This document shows, piece after piece, positions 45,698 to 57,882 of a stretch of 64,000 bases of DNA. A program made the translations under genes and the position numbers. The notes under the pieces were generated by a model. The model ran no database searches. It was not told where the DNA came from and saw nothing but the letters and a program-made list of their open reading frames with translations. The first letter of the stretch is position 1; every line of letters starts with the position of its first letter. Source of the stretch: Meconema thalassinum (lineage: Eukaryota > Arthropoda > Insecta > Orthoptera > Tettigoniidae); the NCBI GenBank assembly GCA_946902985.2, contig OX336395.1, positions 287,179,065 through 287,243,064 of the forward strand, written 5' to 3'.

Positions 45698-46328
45698 CTC
45701 ACCATCCGTTATGAGGCATAAAGCCAGACATTGTCCTCCCGCAACTCAGGCTCTCCGTAGCAGTAACCACGCCCCTCAGTCGTCCATCCAGCAATACGCC
45801 CCTGGCCCGAACCATCAAGCCAGGTTTGTACCGCCTTCAGTAGGCCTACTCACGTGGTAACCACTTGGCATTACCATGACTGAGTTCACAGCCATGGCTT
45901 CCCCCCTAGATTGGGTTCGCTTCATTCCCAACCCGCAGCTCGTCCAGGCTACGTAGGGCAAAGTGATGTGTTGGTTCCAGCTCATCGCAGTGAGCCTTCA
46001 CCTCAATCACCAGCACCCACTTCACCTAAACCACTGTTTCATCCATGCGGAGGGATCATGGATGCCTCTCTAGCAGGTATGGTCGAGGCCTCCACTTCCA
46101 AGCCTTGGCTTGGGCTAGTAACCGTGGGGGTATTATTACGCCCCCCTCCCACAGGGGGTGGGTGGTGTTTTAGCTTCCTCCTTCTTGTATAATGCCTGGT
46201 TACCATTCATGGCTCCACACAGTATCTCAAGAAAGGAGCTACTAGTCCCCCTCACCACGCAGAGGATCTTCACCTGTATCGAGTAACCTAGATTATCCCA
46301 ATACAAATGTAGAAACACCAAGAGGAGG
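45698..46328 (-). mobile_element. LOA/I-type LINE, 5'-terminal part of the 5'UTR
   Basis: The remaining 631 bp of the LINE's 5'UTR, displaced by the 13-kb element. It is GC-richer than its surroundings, has no ORF on the minus strand that continues into ORF1, and ends exactly at the target duplication ATCAGGATCTTT (46329). The 5'-most bases on the element's strand are CCTCCTCTTGGTG. An internal promoter is expected here for this class, but no element was identified. Confidence 0.8.
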
Positions 46329-46340
46329 ATCAGGATCTTT
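46329..46340 (+). repeat. Target-site duplication of the LINE, right copy
   Basis: ATCAGGATCTTT, identical to 27651-27662, marks the far side of the LINE insertion 18.7 kb away in the present sequence. Confidence 0.9.
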
Positions 46341-46553
46341 AAAAATGTGGCATTGAGAAGGGAGATATTGCAAACAGAAATATTCGGATGGAAAATAGCG
46401 GAGGTGACAGATCTGTCCGTAGAGAAACCCAATAGAACTCGAAGGGTGTTCTCGGACGAGGAACGAGCAAGAGTGAGCCAACGAATGAAAGAGTATTGGC
46501 GTAACAGGAATGAACATCAACAGTCAAGGAAGTTGTGTAATCGTAACCCATAG
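46341..46553 (+). pseudogene. RTE-like RT C-terminal fragment, right half
   Basis: Continues the fragment from 27662. The frame reads KNVALRREILQTEIFG, then SDEERARVSQRMKEYW and ends at a stop at 46551. The DEERARVSQRMKEYW part aligns with [16 protein letters not shown] in the RT at 12066-13895, about the same distance from the FYGH block. After the stop AAATAAATAAGTAATACAAT forms an A-rich 3' end, as at 13890. Confidence 0.68.
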
Positions 46554-47480
46554 GAGGTTGAACCATCCTAAATAAATAAGTAATACAATAATAAAATAGC
46601 TCTATTATCAATGGTTCCACAATGCAACAACCGCCTTCCAACATTATTATTCCAGACATAAAAATTCGCTCCATAGTTTCCCTTCAACATTCTCATCAAT
46701 ATTTAACTCCATGGAATAACTTTTCCAAAACCTTCAATAACGCTTTCCTCAATAATACATCAAGTATTTCTTTAAACTTTTATTCTTCTTAATATTCAAC
46801 GTTAGAATGTATTTCAAAAATCTGTCATCCATTTAAAATAATGTCAGCTCTCAAAATTAACTCAAGTAAAATGATCACCAAACGATCATTGCCTCTAAGA
46901 ATACGAAGATTAAAATTAAAATCCCACATCGTAAAAATCCCAAATATTACCATTGAAATCACACATCCTAAAAATAGCTAAATACGGTCATCGATCAACC
47001 TACATAAAAATACCACATAACTTTAATTTGGAAATCCAAATTTAATAAAAATAATTCCACTCCAACAATAACATTTAAATAACGTATAATACGACGAAAA
47101 TGCAAGTAATAAATCCTACAGCCAGATATCAAAATGTTACTTCAGATATATTCAAAGCATGCCTACATTCAAATACTACATAAATGGATTGCTTCTACCT
47201 GGTGTTCACCTCAAGTGGACTAGATGAGTTCCTTCTTCCTTTCTGTAGAATAGAAAAATGCTGGTTTAGCATTATTACTTCTCCATATTCCTGGATTGTC
47301 CTTCTCGTATCTCGTAATACTTGTAACGTGGCTCAATGTAGCAATGCTCCCTCTTACTAGTTTGGTTATTCACTTCACGTAACTGAACTTTCACTAGTCG
47401 GACGACTATCACCTCAACTTTCGATGTTCACAGTATAATGCTCGATAAGGTATCGTCACATTCTATTGTTCGGAAAAGTA
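46554..47480. other. Unrecognised AT-rich DNA
   Basis: No gene or repeat recognised. The composition matches 26340-27550, so this is probably the right flank of the same pre-insertion sequence. It ends at the TA target of the Tc1-like transposon. Confidence 0.45.
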
Positions 47481-48875
47481 CACTGCCGGAAAAAATTAGG
47501 TCATCCTTTTGGAGTTTACCAATTCACTCAAGATTTATTGTGGCAACAGTGCATATGAAGTACACGAAATGATTAAATATACAGATCAAAAAGTCAAGCC
47601 GTTCAGAGATACCAGGTATCAACCCAAGCTGAAACACCCAAATTAGTAAGAGGTGTAGCCTTCCTGGGCGGCAATGCAGGCACTAACTCTTGCATCCAGT
47701 CGATCCTACAGATGGCGAATACTGTTTTGGGATACGTTATTCCACTCCTACTCGGCCTGTTAAGACAGTTCTGTAAGAGTTGTGGGTGGACGGGTCGCAC
47801 GAGTCACTTGTCGGCTGATTATGTCCAATTGGCTCCAAGTCCAGCGGTTGTGCTGGCCAGGGAAGTTGCTGGACGTCTTGCAGTGCACGTTGAGTTGCAC
47901 GGGCAGTGTGTGGGTGAGCATTATCCTGTTGGAACAACACATCCCCTTCCTATTGCCAGAACGGCAAAAGAACGGATCTAACAACAACCTGCACTTACCT
48001 AGCGCTGGTTAGCGTATCCTCCACAAACACCAAAGGTGAACGAGAGTGGTTGCTTATCGCACCCCAGACCACAAGGCCTGGGATGTGGTCGGAGTCTTGG
48101 ACGAATGCACTCTACGGGACAGCTCTCACCATGTCTACGTCAAACACGCCAACGCCCTTCACTTGTGTGCAGGCAGAATCTGCTTTCATCGCTGAAGACC
48201 ACGGCGCACCATTCCATCTTCCAAGTGATCCTCTGACGGCACCAGTTGAGCCGAGCCCGTCGATGCTGTGGCGTGGGTGGAAGACGGGCTAGAGGTGTGC
48301 GTGCCCGTAGTCCCACTGCTAGTAACCGGTTCGCAACATTTCGTGTTGACACTTCTCACAGACCCTCGTATCTATGCTGAGGTAGCTGTACGATCTGCCA
48401 CTGCTTCCCTTACAATACGATGATCCTGGCGAACGTCTGTGCTGTGTGACGTCCAGATCTTTGTCCACGGGTATGAGAATGTTCACGTGACCTCTGATAC
48501 CAGCATCATTGCACAACGGACACAGCACGTCCAACTTGTGTGGCAGTTCTCCGAAAGGACCATCCCGCCAATCGGAAGGCCACAATTTGACCCCTTTCAA
48601 TCTCATTCTGTTGGCTGTAGGAAGCACGAGTGCGTCTCCATGGCATTGTACCTGCTTGCTTCACACGTTGCACCACAATGATCCGTATAGCTGTAAGCTT
48701 TCTTAATTAAAAGGTTGACATAGATGGCACTCTGGTAGCTATGCCACTACGCTATCTGTTGGCGGACGTCGTCGAAACTCTTATCATTTCATCTACTATC
48801 CCCCAGATGGTATCTGCCGTCATCGGATCAAAATCGACGTCGTCTTTTCAGGTGACCTATTTTTTTCCGGCAGTG
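47481..48875 (-). mobile_element. Tc1-like transposon, 1,395 bp, inactive
   Basis: The ends are complementary: CACTGCCGGAAAAAATTAGG on the left and CCTATTTTTTTCCGGCAGTG on the right, flanked by TA at 47479-47480 and 48876-48877. Size, TA target and content are typical of the Tc1 group. The transposase on the minus strand is broken. Confidence 0.92.
47643..48640 (-). pseudogene. Tc1-like transposase pseudogene
   Basis: Pieces in the right order but different frames: an N-terminal HRIVREAVADRTATSA region (about 48375-48425), RLLAVGLRAR and HRRARLNWC, the first catalytic Asp in VFSDESRFCL (about 48190), the second in FQQDNAHPHTARAT (about 47930), then LDLEPIGH (about 47820), and a C-terminal part with RPPTTLTEL and SACIAAQEGY. 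The third acidic residue of the DDE triad, Glu in the family's PIEH, is Gly here. Stops and at least two frameshifts also interrupt the frame, so no protein is made. Confidence 0.85.
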
Positions 48876-48877
48876 TA

Positions 48878-49280
48878 TAATATTTCGTGAATATTACTTC
48901 GTCACAATTCTCATTAAGAAAGTTGTACTTTACTGACACATTGTCTCTGCAATATCATTACGATATTCCTCTCCTTTATATTATATCGCCTCACTAAGGG
49001 CTAAAATTCACTTATTGATTCTGTTCACAGAATCACTTCCAAAGCAATACTAGATAATTTTCACGAGACGGCCTTTTGTCTCCGCTCGACCGTACTCACC
49101 GCCTCGGTTGCCAGTGTTCGAAATGTAACTTCTCCCGTACTCCCGGTTACTTCAATTCGCACGTATATCTCGTCAGAGCGACACGGATTAAAAGCCTCGA
49201 ACCCCGCCACTGTCTTCCCCTTCTCCTCAATTTCAGATAGCGTCTTTTCCAAAAGTGTGCGTGTTCTTAGAATTATACAT
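48878..49280. other. Unrecognised DNA
   Basis: No supported gene. A minus-strand open frame at 49061-49252 (63 codons) shows no recognisable domain. Confidence 0.4.
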
Positions 49281-52121
49281 TATTAGCTTACTTTCGATTT
49301 TTGCAAAAAATGAAAGTAGACTAATGGGATCTACACAGGGCTAAAAACTGTGTGTTTGTCTGTCTGTCTGTGTGTGTGTGTGTGTGTGTGTGTGAGTGTG
49401 TGTACTCGGAATGTCTGTCCACCCCCTATCAATTCGAACACGGTGAAACCGAATTGAACGAAATTTCGTACAGAGGTAGAACTAGCAAAGGGCACCTCAG
49501 TGTCATGTTAAATATCCCCGCCATCCTTGACCTAAACGTAATGGTGGCCACCCAAATGTTCAAAGCTTAAATCAAATTACGACTAACCTAATCATTCGAT
49601 CTCTACCAAATTTTGCAACAACATATACATATATGGCGAGCGACCTTTGACTCACCTACTAAGTCATCAGCCCAATACTTTGCAGATGGCGGCCACGTTT
49701 GTGTGCAAATCTATTCCCCATATCATTACAAACACGGTGAAACCGAATTGAACGAAATTTGGTACAGAGGTAGCACTAGCAAAGCACACCTCAGTGTCAT
49801 GTTTTATATCGCCATCAAATTGTTAAAAGCTTTAAAACAAGGTCATCAGCCCAATAGTTTGCAGATGGCGGCCACGTATGTGTGCAAATCGATTCTCCCT
49901 ATCATTTCAAACACGGTGAAACCGAATATAACGAAATTTGGTACAGAGGTAGCACTAGCAAAGCACACCTCAGTGTCATGTTTTATATCGCCGCCATCTT
50001 GACGAAAACGGAATGGCGACCACCCAATTGTTAAAAGCTTAAATCAAATTACGACCAACCTAATCATCTGATCTCTAGCAAATTTTGCAACATTATACCT
50101 TTATGTATGAAGAATCTATTGACCAAACCACATGGAAATCAGCCCAATACTTTGCGGATTGTGGCCAAGTATGTGTGCAAATCGATTACCCCTATGTATT
50201 CAAACACGGTTAAACCGAATTGAATAAAATTTGGTACAGAAGTAGCACTAGCAAAGGGCACGTCAGTGTCATATTTTATAGAGACGCCATCTTGACGGAA
50301 ACGTAATGGTGGCCACCCAAATGTTAAAAGCTTAAATCCAATTACGACCAAAGAAATAATCTGTTCTCTACTAAATTTTGCAACAACATACCTTTATGTG
50401 GGAAGCATATTTTGACCAAACTAAAAGATCCTCAGCCCAATAGTTTGCAGATGGCGGCCATGTATGTGTACAAATCGATTCCCCCTATCAATTCAAACAC
50501 GGTGAAACCTAATTGGACGAAATTTTGGTACAGAGGTAGCACTAGCAAGGAGCACCTCAGTATCATGTTTTATATCGCCGCTATCTTGACGGAAACGTAA
50601 TGGTGGACACCCAAATGTTCATAGCTTGAAGCAAATTACGACTAACCTAATCATCCGATCTCTCCTAAATTGTGCAACAAGATATATTTATATGGTGAGC
50701 GTCTTTCTACTAAACTACAAAGTCATCAGCCCAAGAGTTTGCTGACGGTGGCCATGTATGTGTGCAAATCGATTCGACCTATCTTTTCAAACACGGTGAA
50801 ACCGAATTGTACAAAATTTGGTACAGAGGTAGCTATAGCAAAGGACACCTCAGTGTCATGTTTTATATCGCCGCCATCTTGATGGGAGCGTAATGGAGGC
50901 CACCCAAATGTAAAAAGCTTAAATCAAATTACGACCAACTTAATCATCTGATCTCTACCAAATTTTGCTACATTATACCTTTATGTATGAAGAATCTATT
51001 GAGCAAACTACAAGGTAATCAGCCCAATACTTTGCGGATTGTGGCCAAGTATGTGTGCAAATCGATTCCCCCTATCTATTCAAACACGGTTAAACCGAAT
51101 TGAACAAAATTTGGTACAGAGGTAGCACTAGCAAAGGGCATGTCAGTGTCATATTTTATATAGCCGCCATCTGGACCAAAAAGTAATGGTGGCCACCCAA
51201 ATGTTAAAAGCCTAAATCCAATTACGACCAAACAAATAATCTGTTCTCTACCAAATTTTGCAACAACATACCATTATGTGGGAAGCATATATTGACCAAA
51301 CTACAAGATCCTCAGCCCAATAGTTTGCAGATGGCGGCCATGTATGTGTGCAAATCGATTCCCCCTATCAATTCAAACACGGTGAAACCGAATTGAACGA
51401 AATTTTGGTGCAGAGGTAGCACTAGCAAGGAGCACCTCAGTATCATGTTTTATATCGCCGCTATCTTGACGGAAACGTAATGGTGGCCACCCAAATGTTC
51501 ATAGCTTGAATCAAATTACGACTAACCTAATCATCGGATCTCTCCTAAATTGTGCAACAACATATATTTATATGGCGAGCGTCTTTCTAGTAAACTACAA
51601 AGTCATTAGCCCAATAGTTTGCAGATGGTGGCCATGTATGTGTGCAAATCGATTCGCCCTATGTTTTCAAACACGATGGAACTGAATTGTACGAAATTTG
51701 GTGCAGAGGTAGCACTTGTAAGGGGCACCTTAGTGCCATGTTTTATATTGCCGCCATCTTGACGGGAACGTAATGGTGGCCACCCAAATGTAAAATGCTT
51801 AAATCAAATTACGACCAACCTAATCATCTGACCTCTACCCAATTTTGCAACAACATACTTTTATGTGAGAAGCGTTCCTTGTCCAAGTTACAAGGTCATC
51901 AGCCCAATAGTTTGCAGAAACCGAATTGAATGTTTTTTTTTACAGAGGTGGCACTAGCAAAGGGCACCTCATATTCATGTTTAGTATCCGTATAGCCCGT
52001 TGTATTTCAACAAGCTACTACAACCAACATTCAATTATACTCCTTGAAAAGTACAAAGAGTTATTACACTACCCATGCATTTAGGAGAAAGTAAGCTGTA
52101 TGTTCTTTACTGAACATCTTG
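49281..52121 (+). mobile_element. DINE-1/Helentron-like non-autonomous element, copy C (expanded)
   Basis: The 5' end has TTAGCTTACTTTC paired with GAAAGTAGACTAA, then a GTCT and GT microsatellite (49352-49393), as in DINE-1. The 3' end has GAAAGTAAGCTG, a hairpin TGTTC-tttact-GAACA (52101-52116) and terminal TCTTG. The interior is about nine tandem ~290-bp units, each with CGGTGAAACCGAATTGAACG, TTTATATCGCCGCCATCTTG and AATGGTGGCCACCCAAATGT. The ATGG-type motif sits at 49541, 49686, 49865, 50013, 50158, 50306 and 50451, mostly 145-148 bp apart. Short plus-strand ORFs arise from the repeat phase and are not genes. Confidence 0.65.
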
Positions 52122-52864
52122 TTCTGCCTTCATTTTCAATTCCATTTAAAAATTATTATTTAGATAATTATTGTTGTTAATTATCACATCCTTGAGTTCC
52201 ATAAAATCCTTTTTAACTTGATCGCTAAATAGTAATGAGCAGCGTCTTATTCGGACTAAATTACGTTCATTATGTATGGTCCCATGTCATGTGACTTCTA
52301 TTGTCTTGAGCTTTGTCTCCAATGTTCATTCCCATGCCAAAGTTAAGCGGGTTTGCCTAATACTTCTTCCTCGATACCCCAAACGACACGTAGCTTCGCT
52401 CCTATTGGTGCGGCATTTCTGTATAAACCAACCTTGACTGATACGCTTAAACCCTCTCGTAATAATTTCTCTGATTGGAAGGGCTTTATATTTGCTACCA
52501 GGGATCCCCATTCTCATCCCTGATTCAATCTTTACACCACAAAATATCGACATAAAGGCTCCTTTCCAGCGCAGTCAGAATGAAATTCCTGCAACGATAA
52601 AATTCGAGTACAGTGTGTTCTTCAAGGAGTAATAAATCACATGTTCGTAGAATGGTCCTTAGTATTTGGCGCGGAAGTGATTACGGTCGTTTTTCCTTTG
52701 CTAGGCTCATGCCTTAGTTTACATTGTTGTCACATAGGCTGGGCGCCGTGAAATATCGACCATCAGGAGAATTGTAATGTTAATTGTGTTTCATAAAACT
52801 AAATAGTAAGGCGCTGGTGAATCACTCTGTTTATGTGGGATTTTAGGGAGATATATATTTATTT
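52122..52864. other. Unrecognised DNA
   Basis: No supported gene. A 75-codon minus-strand frame (52326-52553) has basic residues (YRGRSIRQTR) but no recognised domain. Confidence 0.4.
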
Positions 52865-54612
52865 AAATAAGTAGTGCGTGTGTGTGTGATTCGTGTGTGT
52901 GTGATTCCCCCCTAATAACTTCTAAATGGCTGTAGCGACTTCAATGAAACTCGATACGTTCATAGCACTATTCCGGACGACCATGACCGTGCCCTTTAAG
53001 TTTTGTTACGTCTCACGAAGCCAACATGGCGGATGTGCGAAGTATCTCTCCATAATTCAATATCTCCGAAACTATTATCGCTATCACCCTGGAATTTCGT
53101 ACGGTGATAAAGGGAACTTCTAGACGTAACCAATAGTATGTGACTTTTGAAAACCTGGTAACTACAGAACCAACATTGTTGCCAAGCGAAGTTGCGACTT
53201 TTAAATAGACGTTTCTCGCAATTTAACCAACCTAACGCAATGAAACTTGGTACAGTATATGTTTATACACATTGTAATGCACCGATATCTAACTTCGTTC
53301 AATTGTTTACATAACCTCAAGATTGCGGCTGCGCGCAATATTTCACCGGCATTCTATATTTCTCAAACTATTACCGGTTAAACCCTGAAATTTTGTACGG
53401 ACATAAAGGCTACTGCTAAAAGTTCATCTATAAGACTTTCAAACCGGTTAACTACAAAACGAACATGGCGGCCAAGCGAACTTAAAAGTTTTAAATAGAC
53501 TTTTCTCGCGATATAATGATCCAAACGCAATGAAACTTGGTACAGGAAGTGTTTATACACATTGTAATGCACAGGGAACTAATTTAGTTCAGATGTTCAC
53601 ATAACCTCATGATGGCGGCTGTGCGAAATATTAAAAGTTTTTATTTCTTGTGTCGTAATCATGCGATCGAAGTGAAAGTTTGAATAATGAACCTACGCAA
53701 TAATTTTCCTTTAATGGTACATGACTCTAAGGCCTATACATATAAAAATAAACATGGTGACCATCCGAAATATTTAGACGGCTCTGAATATCTACGAATC
53801 TATTATAGCAATCAAACTGTTTTTTTATGTTAATAGGGGCTATGAACATAAGTTCACCTATAGGACTTTCAATAACCTAGTGATCACAAATCCAACAAGG
53901 TGGCGACGCGAAGTATAAATATTCATGGATGTTTCTCGCAAAATAACCATCCGAGTGCAGTAAAACTTGGTACAGTAAATCCTTATACAAATGTTAATCC
54001 ACTGGCATCTAATTTATTTCAATTGTTTCCATAGCCACAAGATGGCAGCTGTGCGAAACTTTAAAATCTCGTTTTTACTTTTTGTGTCCTAATCATGCAA
54101 TTGAAGTTTGAATGCTACACGTACACAATAATCTTCATGTAACATTACATATCTCTAGGACCTACAGATACAAAAATCCAACATGGCGACCATCCGAAAT
54201 ATTTAGTCGGTTCTCAATATCTACGAATCTATTACAGCAGGCTGTTCCAGCCGAGCAACTCGCCCGTGAGCAGCACAGTACTCGCCGCCTTGTGTGAGTA
54301 AACCTGCAATATGCAATACAGCTCTGCTGTAGGGGCGGCCCTTACTGAGCGGCGGATACATCAAGATTGGCAGGAAGCGCATGGACTTGTAGTATGACCT
54401 TCACCCAGTGACGTTTTGGCTATCACCCCCTGTCTCTCTCCAACCGTGCTCCGAGCATTACTGCTGAGTACTCGCGTGTACGCATACTCAAACTCGTGGA
54501 TTTGGAACAGCCTGCATTACAGCAATCAAACTGAAATTTTGTATGTTGATAGTGGCAATTAACATAAGTTGGATATTTGAAAATAGGCTATAGTTCTTTA
54601 CGGAACTAATTG
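52865..54612 (+). mobile_element. DINE-1/Helentron-like element, copy D, lacking the 5' palindrome
   Basis: Closely related to A and B, but homology begins at the GT microsatellite (52875-52905); the 5' palindrome is missing. The ATGG-type motif positions are 53026, 53175, 53322, 53464, 53612, 53754, 53897, 54042 and 54183. The 3' end has AAAATAGGCT, a hairpin AGTTC-tttacg-GAACT and AATTG at 54612. A 277-bp hAT-like MITE interrupts its last unit at 54238-54514. It abuts the Ty3-type element 50 bp to the right. Confidence 0.65.
54238..54514. mobile_element. hAT-like MITE, about 277 bp
   Basis: The inserted segment begins CAGGCTGTTCCA and ends TGGAACAGCCTG, a perfect 12-bp inverted repeat starting with CAG as in many hAT elements. 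Copies A and B read straight through this point (ATTACAGCAATCAAACTG), which proves insertion. The flanks are TATTACAG and CATTACAG, an 8-bp duplication with one mismatch; a 6-bp reading (ATTACA, with GCAGG ends) is also possible. There is no ORF. Confidence 0.75.
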
Positions 54613-57366
54613 TTTTTATTGTCCTCGCCGCCTTCTTGAAACACTCCTATTTTCGGCCATCCTACTGGTCATCTGTCCTGGATGACACATAACCATCAGG
54701 CCATGGCTTCATGTATTCCGTACAGCTTGAGGTTTGTTTGGATCCTTCATATTCACCTTCCTGATACACGTCATAAGCGTCCTGGGGTTTCGCTTTAGTT
54801 ACACGATTAGGTCCAAGACATTTCCTTCTTACATTGAGTCCTGGTCCTGTCTGGGTACGCTGTATGGCCACGAGGTCTCCCAGCTGGTACTGTCTAGCCA
54901 ATCGGCGATGACTATTGAAAGACTTCTTATTTTCTTGCTGGACTTTGAGAATCTGCTGTTTTGCATCTTTGCTCAGATTTTCTCATTTCACTTCAAATTC
55001 TTCTAGTAGTTCTTCATGAATGAGCTCAGCGATCCTTAAGTCGGTCTTGTGTCTCATTCTGACTCCTGTCAATAGTTCAAATGGCGTACTTCCAATACTT
55101 CGATTGTATGTGGAGTTTAAGGCCTGTTGCAGAGCCTCAACATGCTTGTACCATCTTGTCGGATCATACGTATATTGCAGGATCGTATATTGCAAGCATT
55201 GTTAGAATTGAAGCAATCACAGAGTTAATTCTCTCTATTTGATCATTCGATCGTGGTAATCCAGTTGTATTGAGCACATGTTTAATGTTTTCAGTTTTGC
55301 AGTAATCTTCAAACTCATGAGATATGAAGGCTGATCCACGATCAGATATTATTTCTACAGGGCTTCCAATGATTGCATTCTGTGCTTCCAATCTCGCAGT
55401 GACATATTTCGTAGTGGTAGACTTTGTTGGGTACATCCAGACAAACTTTGTATCACTATCTACAATTGAAAATATGTGACGATATCTTTTATGACTCGAT
55501 TCCAATGGTCCAATTTGATCTACGTGATTTGTATGTAATGGCACACTTTCCTGGCACTAAGGATGCAGGAATATTTCTTGTTTTCCAGTCTTTCTGTTAA
55601 TTAAGAGACGATTTACACAATTTGATATGACACTTTCAATTTTCTTCTGTTCTCTTGGCAGAGAAATGACCTCTCTCGTGAACAAGTTTAGTAATTTCAT
55701 ATTGCATGGCTTTAGGTACAACTAACACTTCATGACCTTTACATAATTTGAAAAGTATGTCATCTCGAATCATAAAGGCCTTGTAAGAACACTCGTGGCA
55801 CATCTCTTTGATGGCGTTAAGACTTTCATCTTCTTGTTGTGCTATCCTCACTCGGACGACCAAAGAATCAGGAACTGCATATAAGAAAGGATGGTGACTC
55901 AGAGCATCGACATGTCGCTTCCTCGTTCCACTTCTGTCTTCGATGGTATATCGGTACCCCTCCAACATCCAAACCCATCTCCTAATCTTAGGTGTCAGAT
56001 CTCACTTATGCATCGTCTTTTGGAAAGCAGCACAATCTGTGATTATCTTGAAATCTATTCCCAGAAGATACACTAGGAACTTCTTCAATGCAACAATCAT
56101 GGCTAAAACTTCTAGCTCATAACTGTGATAGTTTTCCTCTTGTGGTGTTGTCTTTTTGCTCATATAATGCACAGGATGTAGTTGATCATCCTCAGGAGAT
56201 ATCTGCATCAGCATGAAGCTCCGTCTCATATGAAGAATTGTAGATGTTTATAACAGGATTCTTGATAAAGCTTCCTCCAATTTTTCAAAGGACATTCTCT
56301 GTTCTGTAGAAAATTTAAATGCTTCTCCCTTCTTCCGCAAGTTGCCTAAAGGTCTCGCAGTATTAGAGTGTTCTGGTTTGAACTTCCTGAAGTATCCAGT
56401 AAAACGAAGGAAAGATCGCACTTGTTTCACATTTGTTGTTTCAGGAAATTTCAGTACAGCATTAGTTTGCTCTGGTGACGGATAGAGTCGTCCATCCTCG
56501 ACCACGTGTCCCAAGAACTCAACCTTTCTCTTCAGTAGATGGCATGTTTCTCTGTTCAGTTCAACGCCATAATCTTTAGCTACCCCTAGCACCGTATTTA
56601 AGCGGTGCAATGCCTCTGTTTCATCTTTAGCTGGAATTATCAAGTCATCCATGTCAATAAGTACTATACCTTGAACCACCAACGGTCGGAAGATACAGTC
56701 AATGAATCGTTGGAACACTACTGGTGAGTTGCACAAACCCAATGGTGCTATTCGAAACTGTTATTGACTGGTGTGAGTAACAAAACCGGTATATTTTCTA
56801 CTTTGAAACCCCACTGGCACATGGAAAAATCCATTCTAAGTCACGTGTACTGAATTATCTTTTTAATCTAAGATATCCTCGATTAGCGGCAGAGGGTACT
56901 GATCCCTAAGTATGATCTTGTTTATCTTATGATAGTCAATACGCAAACGAGGAGAGCCATCTTTCTTACGCACAACCACTACAGGACTAGCTTATACTGA
57001 AGAGCTCGGTTCAATTTTGCGTTCCTTTAGCCATTTTTTCACTTGGTCGTCAACAGCATCTTTTTCTGCAGGTGCAAGTCGATGTGGTCTACTGAAAACG
57101 GGATGCTCATCCTAAAGCGTATTGATCAACATCACTTCCGAACTTATAATTTTGGCAGGCTCATAGGAGGAAATCATTTCTTCTAGTTGCTTATAATCAT
57201 CACTTGTAGACTCACCTACATCTAATGGCTGCTCTTCAACATTGATCTGCATGAGGAATATATCTGGTTTCGGCATGGAAATTCGAATGCCATTTTGATT
57301 TATTGCTATTTCTCCTTATTGTAGTATATCACATCCAATTATTGCCAGCATCATCATTGTATCACG

Positions 57367-57378
57367 AGTCACAACATA
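57367..57378 (+). repeat. Target-site duplication of the SINE, left copy
   Basis: AGTCACAACATA, identical to 57883-57894. Confidence 0.9.
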
Positions 57379-57882
57379 GGCGGCTTCGGTGGCGTAGTCG
57401 GTAGCATGCTAATATTTTATGCCCAAGATAGCGGGTTCAAACCCGGCCGAAGCCGTCGGATTTTTTAAGAGCGTTAAAAATCCCTCGGAGGGGAAGCAAA
57501 GCCGGCGGTCCCATGTCATAGAGTTATGGCATTTTGAAGAACCTTTCACTAATTGCACCTGTGTGAAGCTAAATTGGATAGGTTAAGAATGTAAACAACG
57601 CTCTTAGGTATCTACGTTCTTTGCCAAGAGCCGACTGCAGTGGCGTCTAGCAGCTAAGTTCTGAACTTGGCCTAGTAGTCACTGACGGTGGCGCTTGGCG
57701 GCAAAAGTAAGAACTATTTGAAAAATTCTAAGTTGCAGTACTTAAATTTAAAAACAGATAACACACACTAATACTGTCATCACAATTAACACCGGTTATC
57801 AGACAGATTCTACACACACCCAAAGTACACGGGGCTACATGACCGCGTTATCGCAGCCCCTAAACTTAAGAACCAACCAACC
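57379..57882 (+). mobile_element. tRNA-derived SINE, 504 bp, full length
   Basis: Flanked by the perfect 12-bp duplication AGTCACAACATA. The head (57379-57455) is tRNA-like: acceptor stem GGCTTCG pairs with CGAAGCC, an A box lies in TGGCGTAGTCGG and a B box in GGGTTCAAACC, but the T-stem has a mismatch, so it is not a functional tRNA. A non-tRNA body of about 400 bp follows, ending in AACCAACCAACC as tail. RNA polymerase III transcription from the internal boxes and LINE-driven insertion are expected for this class. Its insertion into the decayed Ty3-type pol dates it after that element. Confidence 0.88.

Noticed and set aside
49613..50882. Series of 60-130-codon ORFs
   Set aside because: They repeat the same peptide phrases because they lie in the ~290-bp units of copy C; no coding pattern is seen.
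57379..57455. Functional tRNA gene
   Set aside because: The T-stem has a mismatch, and the head is part of a 504-bp unit bounded by a 12-bp duplication and an AACC tail.
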